In this document: positions 16,920 to 26,478 of the stretch, in pieces | Layout of the letters: each line of letters starts with the position of its first letter | Numbering within the stretch: the stretch's first letter is position 1 | NCBI GenBank assembly: GCA_964609305.1 | Contig: CAZSRK010000001.1 | Coordinates: 1 to 64,000, forward strand | Length of the DNA stretch: 64,000 nucleotides | Reading direction: 5' to 3' | Source: CAKSXP01 sp964609305 | GTDB taxonomy: Bacteria > Bacillota > Clostridia > Oscillospirales > Oscillospiraceae | Notes under the pieces: model-generated | Told to the model about the DNA's origin: nothing | Database searches by the model: none | What the model saw: the letters and a program-made list of their open reading frames with translations, nothing else | Position numbers and translations under genes: made by a program

Positions 16920-17834
16920 TCAGCCTGTCTGTGGCCCAAGACGGCTGAGGACCGCGAGAAAATATTCCGGCAGCGGCGCTTCCAGCTCCATATGCCGGCC
17001 GCTTACCGGGTGCACAAATTTCAGCCGCCGCGCATGCAGGCACTGTCCCGCCAGGCCCTTTTCCGCACCTCGGCCGTAGACCTCGTCCCCGAGCACGGGA
17101 TGGCCTATATACGCCATGTGTACCCGGATCTGATGCGTGCGCCCGGTTTCCAGGGAACATTTGACATGCGTATATCCGTTATAGCGCGCAATTACCGACC
17201 AGTGTGTCACAGCTGGGCGGGAACCCCGGTCCGTGACCGACATACGCTTTCGATCGACCGGGTGCCTGCCGATGGGTGCAGACACCGTCCCCTCCTCCTC
17301 GCGCATGCTCCCACGCACGACCGCCTCATACTCCCGCGAAAGGCTTCTGTCGGCGAGCTGGGCCGACAGGCTCTGGTGAGCAAAGTCATTTTTCGCAACG
17401 ATAAGAAGGCCCGAGGTGTCGCGGTCTATCCGATGCACTATGCCGGGGCGCTTCTCCCCTCCGATACCGGAGAGCGTGTCCCCGCAATGGTACAGCAACG
17501 CGTTTACAAGCGTGCCGTCAGGATGTCCCGGCGCGGGATGTACGACCATTCCGCGCGGCTTGTTCACAACAATGACACTGTCGTCCTCGAACACTATGTC
17601 AAGCGGTATATCCTGCGCTGTCAGCTCCGCCGGCTCCGGTTCCGGCATGCGCGCTGAGAAGACCTCCCCCGGAGTTGTGCGGTGATTCTTTTTGACCGGC
17701 TTTCCCTCCAGCGTGACTGCACCGCGCTCTAGCAGGCGCTGCGCCTGCGATCGGGTCATACCCGCCGAACGGGCAAGGAGAGCGTCGATCCTCTCTCCGC
17801 TCTCCTGTGCCGTTATCTCGTATATATCCATCAT
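16920..17834 (-). CDS. rluD: RluD-family 23S rRNA pseudouridine synthase
   Basis: A 304-residue protein. The N-terminal S4 RNA-binding domain (about 14-75) is followed by the pseudouridine synthase domain with the catalytic Asp in HRIDRDTSGLL and the conserved GRTHQIRVHM motif. It isomerises uridines in the large-subunit rRNA. The start overlaps the lspA stop (AAATGATGG), and lspA-rluD pairing is common in Firmicutes. It converges on the damaged carbamate kinase gene. Confidence 0.93.
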   Translation of the reverse strand: MMDIYEITAQESGERIDALLARSAGMTRSQAQRLLERGAVTLEGKPVKKNHRTTPGEVFSARMPEPEPAELTAQDIPLDIVFEDDSVIVVNKPRGMVVHPAPGHPDGTLVNALLYHCGDTLSGIGGEKRPGIVHRIDRDTSGLLIVAKNDFAHQSLSAQLADRSLSREYEAVVRGSMREEEGTVSAPIGRHPVDRKRMSVTDRGSRPAVTHWSVIARYNGYTHVKCSLETGRTHQIRVHMAYIGHPVLGDEVYGRGAEKGLAGQCLHARRLKFVHPVSGRHMELEAPLPEYFLAVLSRLGPQTG

Positions 17835-18802
17835 TTAAACTCGTTCAGGATGTCCTCAAGCGAGAACTCCATTTCCACGTCGTCGACTGTGACGCGGGTC
17901 TTTTCCTTCTCCGTCGAAGTCGCAGCGGCGGGCTCGCCCTTGGACTTTTCCTCCTTCGGCGTCTCGGCGGCTGTGTCAGACGGCGGGGTGAACACGGGAA
18001 CCTCGGCGGGCTCCTGCTTTTTCTCCCATTCGGCAAAGAAATCGTCTTTGCTCGACGTTGTCCTCGCGCCGTGTTCATAGGTCTGGCGCTGGCGGCGGGC
18101 ATATTCCTCACGCTGCTGCTCGACGGTCTTTCTGGGTCCTTCCGCCGCAGGCTTTCTTGCGCGTGTACGGACAGGCTCCTCTACCGCTGTGGCCGGCTTA
18201 TCTTCCGACTTTGCAACGACCTTGCCACCGCCGGAGATCCGGCTTATATCGTCGATATTTGCAACGTTGCCTCTGCTGCGCTTGGCGGCCGTCAGGCGCG
18301 CTGCCTTTGCTTTCTCTGCTTTTTCGGCCTCCTCATCCTTCTCCTCCTTGCCGCTGCCGCTCAGCAGGATATAGATGCAGAAGAGTATGCCGCACACGGT
18401 TATAAAGATATCCGCGATATTGAAAACGGGAAAGCTGATAAACTCCAGCTCGAACATGTCGACAACATAGCCGTGTATGACGCGGTCTATCCCGTTGCCC
18501 AGAGCGCCCGCGACCACGAGCGTCGCCATCCAGCGTCCAAAGCCGCCCTTTATGACCTTCGTCGAAATGAGTATAACAACTACTACGACGAATACAACCG
18601 TCAGGCCGACGAACAGCCAGCGCGCGAATGAAAGGCCGTCGAGCAGTCCGAAAGCGGCTCCGCTGTTGTGGATATTTGTCAGATGCACGACGCCGGGCAG
18701 AAGCTCCCTGACTCCCTCGCCAAGCTCAAGATTGACGGTAGTCCAGTATTTAAGCCCCTGGTCGAGTATCAAAACGATGACCGCAACTATTGCATACAGC
18801 AT
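17831..18802 (-). CDS. lspA: Lipoprotein signal peptidase with a long charged C-terminal extension
   Basis: Residues 1-150 are a complete signal peptidase II with four membrane helices: N-terminal DQGLKYW, NSGAAFGL, LGNGIDRV, and the catalytic aspartates at VVDMF (Asp115) and FNIAD (Asp131). Residues 151-323 are an added hydrophilic tail rich in Glu, Lys, Ala and Arg with low complexity, ending in a more ordered acidic segment (VEMEFSLEDILNEFK). A normal LspA has about 150-170 residues, so the protein is doubled in length. The start has AAAGGAGG upstream. The role of the tail is unknown; it would lie in the cytoplasm. Confidence 0.9.
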   Translation of the reverse strand: MLYAIVAVIVLILDQGLKYWTTVNLELGEGVRELLPGVVHLTNIHNSGAAFGLLDGLSFARWLFVGLTVVFVVVVVILISTKVIKGGFGRWMATLVVAGALGNGIDRVIHGYVVDMFELEFISFPVFNIADIFITVCGILFCIYILLSGSGKEEKDEEAEKAEKAKAARLTAAKRSRGNVANIDDISRISGGGKVVAKSEDKPATAVEEPVRTRARKPAAEGPRKTVEQQREEYARRQRQTYEHGARTTSSKDDFFAEWEKKQEPAEVPVFTPPSDTAAETPKEEKSKGEPAAATSTEKEKTRVTVDDVEMEFSLEDILNEFK

Positions 18803-18868
18803 TGTATCGGCCTCCTTTTAGATTGTTATTTCCTTTGCCGCCACTCCGGCGCGGGAATAAGCCCCGGC

Positions 18869-21673
18869 TTATACGGACAGCGCGCTGGCGCATCGCTCGC
18901 ACAGCTCGGGGTGCTCGGCGTTCTGCCCGACGGTGTGGCTGTGAGTCCAGCAGCGGACGCACTTTGGCTGCTGGCTGACTTCGACCACTATTGTCACCCC
19001 TGGAAAGCTCTCGCCCGGGAACACGACGGTGCCGTCTCTCGCCGGGCCGTACACGCTCTCCACTTCAGAGACGATAAAAAGCATCGGCAGATCCAGGCCC
19101 GCGACCCGCTCGTAGGCGTTTCTGGCATTTTCGGAGACGCAGAGAGTGATCTTCGCATCCAGGGACTTTCCGACAAACTTCCCGGCCCGGGCAAGCTCCA
19201 GCGCCTTGAGCACATCCTCGCGCAGGGCTATGGCGCTGTCCCATGTCTGCATTGTGTCTGCGTCGAGCTCATACTCCGAAAAGGGCTTGTTCATCTCGTT
19301 ATAAACGACGTTCCTTCCGTCGTCTCCGCTGCGGTGAGGCATCGCCTGCCATATCTCGTCAGAGGTGAAAGCGAGGATGGGTGCCATTATTTTCGTTATG
19401 GTATCGAGTATAAGGAACAGAGCGGTCTGCGCGCTGCGGCGCTTCACGCCGTTTTTCTCATCGCAATAGAGCCTGTCCTTTATAATATCAAGGTAAAAAT
19501 TCGACATCTCGACTACGCAGAAATCGTTTATCGCGTGGGTAACGCCGATAAACTCATAATCGCAGTATGCCTGCTCACACTTTTCTATGAGCGCGTTGAG
19601 CCGCGTGATGGCCCAGCGGTCAAGCGTCTGCATATCCTCGGGCGGGACCAGGTTGTCGGCGTCAAAGCCGTCCAGGTTGCCCAGGCAGTAGCGCGCGGTG
19701 TTGCGGAACTTCAGATAGTTCTGGCTGAGCTGCTTGAATATCGCGTCGGAGCATCGCATGTCCGCGTGGTAGTCGGCGGAGGCTGCCCAGAGCCGGAGCA
19801 GATCTGCGCCGTACTTGTTGATAATCTCATTCGGATCCATGCCGTTGCCAAGCGATTTGTGCATCGCTCTGCCCTCGCCGTCAACTGTCCAGCCATGGGT
19901 CAGGCACTCCTTAAACGGCGCACCCTTTCCCAGAGCGCCCACGGCAGTGAGAACACTGCTCTGGAACCAGCCGCGGTACTGGTCGAGCCCCTCTATATAC
20001 AACGTTGCGGGCCAGAAGCCCTGGTCACGCTGCATGGAGGCAAAATGGGATGAGCCGGAGTCGAACCAGCCGTCAAGGGTGTCCTCGTCTTTGGTAAAGC
20101 CATGGCCGCAGCCGCAGTGCGGGCAGACAAAGCCCTCTGGCAGGATATCTTCGGCCTCGCGCTCAAACCAGGCGTTTGACCCCTCTTTTTCAAATATGCC
20201 GGCGATGGCGTCGATTGTCTCGTCCGTTACGATCGGCTTTCCGCAGTCGGGGCAATAGAACACCGGAATGGGCAGCCCCCACTTGCGCTGGCGAGAGATG
20301 CACCAGTCACTGCGTTCGCGGATCATGGATTTTATCCTGTCCTCGCCCCACTCGGGCAGCCAGCGCACCTGCTCACACGCGGCGCAGGCCTCATCCTTGA
20401 ATGCATCGACGGAGCAGAACCACTGCGGCGTCGCGCGGAAGATGATAGTGCCCTTGCAGCGCCAGCAGTGCGGATAGGAGTGGACGATGTCCTCGCTTGC
20501 AAAGAGCATGCCGGACTGCCGCATGTCCTCGAGGATGACGGGGTTGGACTCCTCCGTCCTGAGCCCGGCATATTTCCCGGCGTAGTCGGTGTGACGTCCC
20601 TGATCGTCCACGGGCACGACCAGCTCCAGCCCATAGCGCAGGCAGGTCTGATAGTCGTCCGCGCCGAATCCGGGTGCCGTGTGCACACAGCCTGTACCGG
20701 AATCCATCGTGACATAGTCTGCAGTCATAAGATAACTGGTCTTGGGCAGGAACGGATGATCCGCTATCATTTTCTCAAAGAAAGCGCCGTTATGGGTCTC
20801 AAGAATCTCCCATTCTTCAAAACCGCCGACCTTCATGACCTTTTCGACCAGGGGCTTGGCTATTATATACATCTCACTATTGGGTGCCTTTACGATGGCA
20901 TAGGTCTCCTCGGGATGGAGCGTGATACCCATGTTCCCGGGCAGAGTCCAGATGGTCGTCGTCCATATAAGGAAAAACAGTTTTGACTTGTCCAGATCCG
21001 GCAGCCTGCCCAGGTCGTCATTCATGCGGAACTTGACGTACGCCGTGGTGCAGGGGTCGTCCTGATACTCGATCTCAGCCTCAGCCAGCGCCGTTTCGTC
21101 CTTCGGGCACCAGTAGACCGGCTTGAATCCCTTGTAGATATACCCTTTTTTGTACATCTCCCCAAATATCCTGACTTCCTGCGCTTCAAAAGTGGGATTC
21201 ATCGTCTTGTACGGGTGTTCCCAGTCGCCGAGGACTCCCATGCGCTTGAAACCCTTCATCTGCACGTCGATATAGTGGTCTGCGAACTCATGGCAGGCAT
21301 TGCGGAAATCAGGCACCGACATCTGCTTGCGGTTGAGCTTGTTCTGCTTTATGATCGCGCTTTCTATCGGCATACCGTGATTATCCCAGCCGGGGATATA
21401 CGGCGTGTAGTAGCCACGCATGGCATAGCTGCGCGTGATGAAGTCCTTGAGCGCCTTGTTCAGGGCATGACCCATGTGCAGATCACCGTTGGAAAAGGGA
21501 GGTCCGTCATGCAGCGAGAACAGGGGCTTTCCCTTGTTCTTCCGGAGCAGTTCGTTGTACACATCCTCCTTTTCCCAGCGCACCTGCATCTCCGGCTCGC
21601 GCTTGGGCAGGCCGGCACGCATGGGAAAATCTGTTTTGGGAAGGTTTACTGTCGCATTGTAGTCCTGGGACAT
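18869..21673 (-). CDS. ileS: Isoleucyl-tRNA synthetase
   Basis: A 934-residue class I synthetase, normal length. HIGH motif is HMGH (66-69), then the CP1 editing domain with its Thr-rich and MDSGTGCVH motifs. The KMSKS-position motif reads RAMHKSLGN (about residue 602), a variant. A zinc-binding pair ends the protein (CVRCW and CERC). The start has CAGGAGAA upstream. The 197-nt leader (21674-21870) shows no convincing T-box that I can find. It is in the order divIVA-ileS-lspA-rluD typical of Firmicutes. Confidence 0.96.
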   Translation of the reverse strand: MSQDYNATVNLPKTDFPMRAGLPKREPEMQVRWEKEDVYNELLRKNKGKPLFSLHDGPPFSNGDLHMGHALNKALKDFITRSYAMRGYYTPYIPGWDNHGMPIESAIIKQNKLNRKQMSVPDFRNACHEFADHYIDVQMKGFKRMGVLGDWEHPYKTMNPTFEAQEVRIFGEMYKKGYIYKGFKPVYWCPKDETALAEAEIEYQDDPCTTAYVKFRMNDDLGRLPDLDKSKLFFLIWTTTIWTLPGNMGITLHPEETYAIVKAPNSEMYIIAKPLVEKVMKVGGFEEWEILETHNGAFFEKMIADHPFLPKTSYLMTADYVTMDSGTGCVHTAPGFGADDYQTCLRYGLELVVPVDDQGRHTDYAGKYAGLRTEESNPVILEDMRQSGMLFASEDIVHSYPHCWRCKGTIIFRATPQWFCSVDAFKDEACAACEQVRWLPEWGEDRIKSMIRERSDWCISRQRKWGLPIPVFYCPDCGKPIVTDETIDAIAGIFEKEGSNAWFEREAEDILPEGFVCPHCGCGHGFTKDEDTLDGWFDSGSSHFASMQRDQGFWPATLYIEGLDQYRGWFQSSVLTAVGALGKGAPFKECLTHGWTVDGEGRAMHKSLGNGMDPNEIINKYGADLLRLWAASADYHADMRCSDAIFKQLSQNYLKFRNTARYCLGNLDGFDADNLVPPEDMQTLDRWAITRLNALIEKCEQAYCDYEFIGVTHAINDFCVVEMSNFYLDIIKDRLYCDEKNGVKRRSAQTALFLILDTITKIMAPILAFTSDEIWQAMPHRSGDDGRNVVYNEMNKPFSEYELDADTMQTWDSAIALREDVLKALELARAGKFVGKSLDAKITLCVSENARNAYERVAGLDLPMLFIVSEVESVYGPARDGTVVFPGESFPGVTIVVEVSQQPKCVRCWTHSHTVGQNAEHPELCERCASALSV

Positions 21674-21870
21674 ATCTTCTTTTCTCCTGTTCTTTTCTCT
21701 TCTCTTTTTCCCGCGTCTTTACCGACGCTTCGTCAGTGCGGATACCCGGGTCCTTTCGGCAAAAAACAGGGCGCGCGCACGCGTCAGGGTGCGCCGCCCG
21801 TTTTGATGTCGCTGGCCTGTTTCCCGGACGGCGGCCGGTCGGCGCGTCGACAGTGCGGGTCTTTCGTTCC

Positions 21871-22614
21871 TCAGTCGTCGAAACTCAGCGCCTCGAAATC
21901 AAACTGGAGTGGATCGGCGTCCGCGGCGGCGGGGGCCGATGCAGAAACGGCATTGTACAGCCGCGTGGGTTCGTCCGTAGTCTCCGTCTCCCGTGAACCG
22001 AGCACGGAGCCGATGTCTATCTGAGGCTCATCCTGCGCAGGTGCGTCAACCACCTTTGCAACGCTGTCCTCTATGGTCTTGACCGTATCGCGGATATCGA
22101 CAGAAGGCTCCGCCGACTTTTTCGCAGGAGGAAGCTGAAGCTCGTCCAGCCTGTCCAGAAAAGCGAGCTGCTCATTGCACATGCGGCGTATGCGCTCTAT
22201 AAAATTGGCGGTGGCCTGCTTTGCCGCGTCAATTTTCGCCTGCTCCGTCGCGACGGAATTCTTCGCCTCGGAAACGATACGCTCAGCCTCGGCTTTTGCG
22301 TTTGCAATGCGGTCGGTGCTCTGCTTTTCTACCTCTGCGGTGAGGTTTTTGGCCTTGTCCTTGGCCTCGTTTTCTATCTGCACGCTCATCTTCTGAGCGC
22401 TGAGCAACGCAAGACGCATCGCATCCTCCGTGGAACGGTACTCCTCAATCTTATCGACAAGCACTTTCATCTTGCCCTTGAGGACCGCATTCTCCTTCTG
22501 GAGCGCAGTGAAACCGTCGGCGACCTCTTCTAGGAAATCGTCAACACCGGCCATATCATAGCCGCCGAACACGGCCTTTTCAAACGTTTTTTCCTTTATA
22601 TCCTGAGCTGTCAT
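21871..22614 (-). CDS. divIVA: DivIVA-domain cell-division/polarity protein
   Basis: A 247-residue coiled-coil protein. The N-terminal 60 residues are the DivIVA lipid-binding domain (FEKAVFGGYDMAGVDDFLEE), which binds curved membrane. A long coiled coil follows (about 35-165, heptads rich in Glu, Lys and Ala), then a variable acidic tail. It positions division and wall-growth proteins. It follows sepF by 56 nt in a division block. A Shine-Dalgarno AAAGGTGAT is present. Confidence 0.9.
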   Translation of the reverse strand: MTAQDIKEKTFEKAVFGGYDMAGVDDFLEEVADGFTALQKENAVLKGKMKVLVDKIEEYRSTEDAMRLALLSAQKMSVQIENEAKDKAKNLTAEVEKQSTDRIANAKAEAERIVSEAKNSVATEQAKIDAAKQATANFIERIRRMCNEQLAFLDRLDELQLPPAKKSAEPSVDIRDTVKTIEDSVAKVVDAPAQDEPQIDIGSVLGSRETETTDEPTRLYNAVSASAPAAADADPLQFDFEALSFDD

Positions 22615-22670
22615 ATCTGATTATCACCTTTCGCTGCATTTTTTATTTTTGTCGGAAGCGCGTTTGTCGA

Positions 22671-23228
22671 TTAAAAATACATGCCGTTGTTCTCGAGCTC
22701 GTCAATCAGATCTCCCATAAGATTGACGTTATACGGTGTGATGATATATGTGCTGACCGCGACCTTTTTTATCTTGCCGTCCTGCGCATAGGCCACGCCG
22801 GACAAAAAGTCGATAAGGCGGCGGGAGACCTCTTTGCCGGTCTGCTCCAGATTCATGACGACGGTCCGCTTCTCCCTGAGGTGGTCGGCTATCTCCGCGG
22901 CGGCTTCGAACCGCTCCGGCTTGACGAGCACGACCTGTACCTGCGCCGTCGCATTTATGTTCACAACGCGGTTGTCACGAGCCTGGGAGCGCAGATTCTG
23001 GTAAGAGCTCACACGGCTCTGCGTCTGCCTCTGAGGCTGCTCATGTCCGCCGCCGTGGGATGAAGAAAAGGGATTTGTCCGCTTTTCCTGTGCGGTCACG
23101 GCAGCCTGCCGTTCGTGGGACTCGGAAACCTGTTCGGGCTCGTATTCCTCGTCCTCCATCTCGTCAAGAAAATCCTCGTCATCGTCGTACGGCCTGGTTA
23201 TCTCTTTAAGCTTATCAAGAAATCCCAT
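22671..23228 (-). CDS. sepF: SepF cell-division protein
   Basis: A 185-residue protein with an N-terminal amphipathic membrane helix (MGFLDKLKEITR), an acidic and Gln-rich linker, and the C-terminal SepF core (about 95-180, with AEIADHLREKRTVVMNLE and the GVAYAQDG motif). SepF tethers FtsZ to the membrane and assists septum assembly. It overlaps the yggS stop by one base, so the two are coupled. Confidence 0.95.
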   Translation of the reverse strand: MGFLDKLKEITRPYDDDEDFLDEMEDEEYEPEQVSESHERQAAVTAQEKRTNPFSSSHGGGHEQPQRQTQSRVSSYQNLRSQARDNRVVNINATAQVQVVLVKPERFEAAAEIADHLREKRTVVMNLEQTGKEVSRRLIDFLSGVAYAQDGKIKKVAVSTYIITPYNVNLMGDLIDELENNGMYF

Positions 23229-23938
23229 TATATCTTTACCTCCGGGGAATAGTTTCGTAAGCCGAATATGGCCGTGCCCACACGCACCATATTCGCGCCC
23301 TCCGTAATAGCGTCCTCAAAATCGCCGCTCATGCCCATGGACAGAAAATCCATGGATACATTATTATATTTTTTCTTCACGTTGTCAACAAAAAGCTGAT
23401 GCATGCGGCTAAAATATGGCCGGTTCTCGCCCTTTTCATGCGAAATGGGTGGAATTGCCATAAGTCCGCGCACCAGGATCCCGTCCAGCCGGGACGCCAG
23501 CTCCAGCATTTCGGGCAGGAGCTCTGGCTCGGCGCCGGTCTTTGCCTGCTCGCCTGCGATATTCAGCTCAATGAGTATCTCCTGCTTTATGCCAAGGCTT
23601 TCCGCGCGCGAGGAGATAAGCTGCATGAGCTCCAGCGAATCGACGGATTCTATAAGCTGTACCCTGCCGACGACCTGGCGCACCTTGTTTTTCTGAAGAT
23701 GCCCGATAAAGTGCAGCGGTGCCCCCTCATACGCGCCCTGCTCCAGTTTTTCCAGCATCTCCTGTGCTCGGTTTTCACCACAGGCGTCGACTCCGGCCGC
23801 GATCGCCTCGCGCACGCGCTCAGCCGGATTCGTTTTTGTCGCCGCGACGAGCCGTATATCGGACGCATCGCGCCCTGCCCGCTGTGCGGCCAGCTCTATC
23901 CTCTGTCTGACAAGCCTTACGTTCTCAGCAATATCCAT
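23228..23938 (-). CDS. yggS: YggS/PLPBP family PLP-homeostasis protein
   Basis: A fold-type III PLP-binding protein of 236 residues. The PLP lysine lies in VAATKTNPAERVREAI, the HFIGHLQKNK motif follows, and the C-terminus has SMGMSGDFEDAI and VRVGTAIFG. It controls free PLP and is typically coded before sepF in Gram-positives. I chose the second Met (MDIAENVRLV), which lies 6 nt after GGAGA, over the first at 23944, where spacing is too short. Confidence 0.93.
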   Translation of the reverse strand: MDIAENVRLVRQRIELAAQRAGRDASDIRLVAATKTNPAERVREAIAAGVDACGENRAQEMLEKLEQGAYEGAPLHFIGHLQKNKVRQVVGRVQLIESVDSLELMQLISSRAESLGIKQEILIELNIAGEQAKTGAEPELLPEMLELASRLDGILVRGLMAIPPISHEKGENRPYFSRMHQLFVDNVKKKYNNVSMDFLSMGMSGDFEDAITEGANMVRVGTAIFGLRNYSPEVKI

Positions 23939-23952
23939 GCCCATTCTCCATT

Positions 23953-25155
23953 CTATCCGATGACCTTGCCATCATAGATGTCGTTGCCTTTTGTTATTAT
24001 CTCGTTGCCTTCACGCAGGGCGTCCGCCTCCGGCTCGACCTCGGCAAGGCAGAAGTTCTCGTCCTCGTAGACTATGGTTATGTCCTTTCTCTCAGCCTGA
24101 AGGCCCGTGACAACGTATACATACATGCTCCCGTCCTCCACGTCCGTATATATGGCCTCGGTCGGGACCCTGATCCCGCTGTACTCGCTGAATATGACCT
24201 CGGCCTGCGCCTTTCGCATGGCAAGGGTATCCGACAGCGAGTCACGGCACAGGAAAACGACGACCCTGTTGCCGCTTTCGTCCTCCGGCCCGATGTTATA
24301 TACCTCGGCCGGGACATTCCCGCTTATTCCCCCGTCAAAATTCAGTTGTACGGAGTCCCCGGTCTCAAGTCCGTCGGAGTATTCGCCGTCCACGGCAGCG
24401 GCATAGTACCAGACGTATGACGTGACCAGCTTGCCATATGCCGCTTCCGGCACGGATGGCTCCGCCTGCTCAAGAGAATCCAGGGTCTCCGGAGTTATGC
24501 CCGTTACATCCTCGACTGTAAGCTGCTCCCATCCATCTACTATCGTTGTGAAGACGCCCGAGCGGTCCGTGGTTATGTCGGTCGTGTCAGTCGTCGAGTT
24601 CGTCAAAAGCCCGAAAAGCTCGCTTTTGAGCTCGTTGAGCTGTTCTTCGGTCGCTTCCGAGGAGCCGTCGTCGAAAACGAGAGAGCCGAGGCTCAGGCAA
24701 CAGACATCAAGCTCTTCCAGTTCCTGCCTTGCAACGGCGGAGCCAAGAGAAATGACGGCCTGCTGCACTGCCTCGGCCTGTATTGCGATATCCTCGTTGT
24801 CCGCGCCGGAGAGCGCGGTCTCAACACGCGAGATCTCAAGCTGCAGCTCGCGGATGCGCCCTGCCCTGTCAAGCGCGGCCTCGTCGCTGTAAGCCCTTGC
24901 GACAGTCGCGCCCTTCGCGACGTGCCCGCCGTCGGTCGCCGTTATGTAAAGATTCGGTTCGTTACTGGTGAGGGTGGACTCTTCCCTGACTATCAGCCCC
25001 GACACCGGAGTTGAAATAGTTACTGTGGTTTGAACGGCAAGGGCGGTCTGGAAGCTGTTTACAAGGCTGTCCCAGGCATAGAAACCCAGATAGGCCAGCA
25101 TTGCCAGAAACAGCAGCACCCCAACAACTTTTATCAGCTTATCGGTTTTTTCCAT
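23953..25155 (-). CDS. HlyD-like membrane-fusion-type protein in the division block
   Basis: A 400-residue protein with one N-terminal membrane anchor (about 8-27), a lipoyl/barrel-sandwich half (TISTPVSGLIVREES), a coiled-coil hairpin (about 100-170) with a Ser/Thr-rich loop, then beta-barrel segments and a C-terminal lipoyl-like half. This is the layout of HlyD/RND adaptor proteins, but no transporter gene is adjacent. It lies between hfq and yggS-sepF, where other Firmicutes carry ylm genes. Its role in the cell envelope is unknown. The start has AAGGAG upstream. Confidence 0.75.
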   Translation of the reverse strand: MEKTDKLIKVVGVLLFLAMLAYLGFYAWDSLVNSFQTALAVQTTVTISTPVSGLIVREESTLTSNEPNLYITATDGGHVAKGATVARAYSDEAALDRAGRIRELQLEISRVETALSGADNEDIAIQAEAVQQAVISLGSAVARQELEELDVCCLSLGSLVFDDGSSEATEEQLNELKSELFGLLTNSTTDTTDITTDRSGVFTTIVDGWEQLTVEDVTGITPETLDSLEQAEPSVPEAAYGKLVTSYVWYYAAAVDGEYSDGLETGDSVQLNFDGGISGNVPAEVYNIGPEDESGNRVVVFLCRDSLSDTLAMRKAQAEVIFSEYSGIRVPTEAIYTDVEDGSMYVYVVTGLQAERKDITIVYEDENFCLAEVEPEADALREGNEIITKGNDIYDGKVIG

Positions 25156-25183
25156 GTCCGGACTCCTTGTCGTTTTGCACGCG

Positions 25184-25414
25184 CTACTCCTGCGTCGTAT
25201 GTATGGTTATCGGTTTTGGCGGCACAAGCGTCGAAATGGCGTGCTTGTATATCATCTGCTGCTTCCCGTCCGAGTCGACGATCACAACAAAATTGTCAAA
25301 CCCCCGGACGACGCCCTTGAGCTGAAACCCGTTCATCAGGAACACGGTTATCGGCGTCCTGTCCTGCCTCACCTGATTGAGAAACATATCCTGCAGATTC
25401 TGTGTCTTTTGCAT
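25184..25414 (-). CDS. hfq: RNA chaperone Hfq
   Basis: A 76-residue Sm-like protein with Sm1 (about 20-50, VFLMNGFQLKGVVRGFDNF) and Sm2 with the YKHAISTLVP motif that lines the RNA-binding ring. It acts as a hexamer in small-RNA regulation. It follows miaA in the conserved miaA-hfq order. Confidence 0.97.
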   Translation of the reverse strand: MQKTQNLQDMFLNQVRQDRTPITVFLMNGFQLKGVVRGFDNFVVIVDSDGKQQMIYKHAISTLVPPKPITIHTTQE

Positions 25415-25530
25415 TTTGTAGCCAACTCCCTTTCGGGTGAGCGGCTATTTGAGATTTTACCATAAGCCGCGCCCCTGTTAAATAGTAATATTGTACAAAA
25501 TCGGACCCATTGGGACGATCAATGTACGCC

Positions 25531-26478
25531 TCAGCATTCTATACTGTGGGCACGCAGAAAATCAGTCGAACGCCGTCGTGCAAAGTCCATGTTCGGCTCA
25601 TTTTCCCACTCGATCCAGAAAACCGTTTTATCCCGCCGGAGCCAGGTAAGCTGCCGCTTGGCATAACGGCGCGACTGGCGCTTTATCGTCTCGACCGCTT
25701 CGGCCACCGTCGTCCGGCCGAGCAGCGCCTGCGCCATCTCCTTATATCCGATGGCCTGCATCGCGGTGGTCTCAAGCCCCACGCCTTCCGCCATAAGGGC
25801 ACGCACCTCGTTTTCAAGCCCCCGCTCCATCATCAGGTCGACACGGCGATCGATGCGTTCATACAGCCGCCGCCTGTCGGCAAACGTCAGCGCGATCTTC
25901 ACAGCGTCATAACGCGGGGGCAGATTTCTGGTGTGCTCGTCATGCTCCGTGATCGTCCTGCCCGTCGTCTCGAACACCTCTATCGCGCGGATTATGCGGC
26001 GCTTGTCCGAGGGATGCAGCCGTGCGGCCCTGTCCGGGTCGAATAAACGCAGGCGCTCGAGTATGGCCTCTCCGCCGACGGCGTCATATTCGCCGGACAG
26101 AGCCTCGCGCAGCCTGCTGTCGCCGGGCTGCGCCGCAAAATCCCGTCCCGAGACGAGCGAATCTATATACAGTCCCGTTCCCCCAACGATAACCGGCATC
26201 CTGCCCCTGGCGAGTATCCCGTTCATACAGAGCGAGGCCTCCCGGCAGAATCGCGCGGCCGAATAGTTCTCCGACGGTTCCGCGATATCTATCATGTGAT
26301 GGGGAACGCCGCGCATCTCCCCGGCAGTTGGCTTCGCCGTGCCTATGTCCATGCGGCGGTAGATCTGCATGGAATCGGCCGAGACGACCTCTCCGCCGAG
26401 CGAGAGCGCAAGCTCAACGCCCAGCGCGGTCTTTCCCGTGGCAGTCGGACCGGTTATCACAATAACGCGTGGCGGCAT
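25531..26478 (-). CDS. miaA: tRNA dimethylallyltransferase MiaA
   Basis: Adds a dimethylallyl group to A37 of tRNAs that read UNN codons. The P-loop GPTATGKT, the SADSMQIYRRMDIGTAKP motif and VGGTGLYIDSL are clear, and the length (315) is normal. The ATG overlaps the preceding stop as TGATG; an upstream GTG one codon earlier is possible. MiaB, coded at 29763, works on the product of this enzyme. Confidence 0.96.
   Translation of the reverse strand: MPPRVIVITGPTATGKTALGVELALSLGGEVVSADSMQIYRRMDIGTAKPTAGEMRGVPHHMIDIAEPSENYSAARFCREASLCMNGILARGRMPVIVGGTGLYIDSLVSGRDFAAQPGDSRLREALSGEYDAVGGEAILERLRLFDPDRAARLHPSDKRRIIRAIEVFETTGRTITEHDEHTRNLPPRYDAVKIALTFADRRRLYERIDRRVDLMMERGLENEVRALMAEGVGLETTAMQAIGYKEMAQALLGRTTVAEAVETIKRQSRRYAKRQLTWLRRDKTVFWIEWENEPNMDFARRRSTDFLRAHSIEC

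Noticed and set aside
16681..17657. Long plus-strand frame across the gap and antisense to rluD
   Set aside because: It is the shadow of the GC-rich rluD gene and the N gap; codon use and content are not gene-like.
21674..21870. Possible T-box leader before ileS
   Set aside because: The T-box anti-terminator consensus (AGGGTGG with NACCGCG) was not found on the minus strand; the nearest matches are poor and no specifier loop could be drawn.
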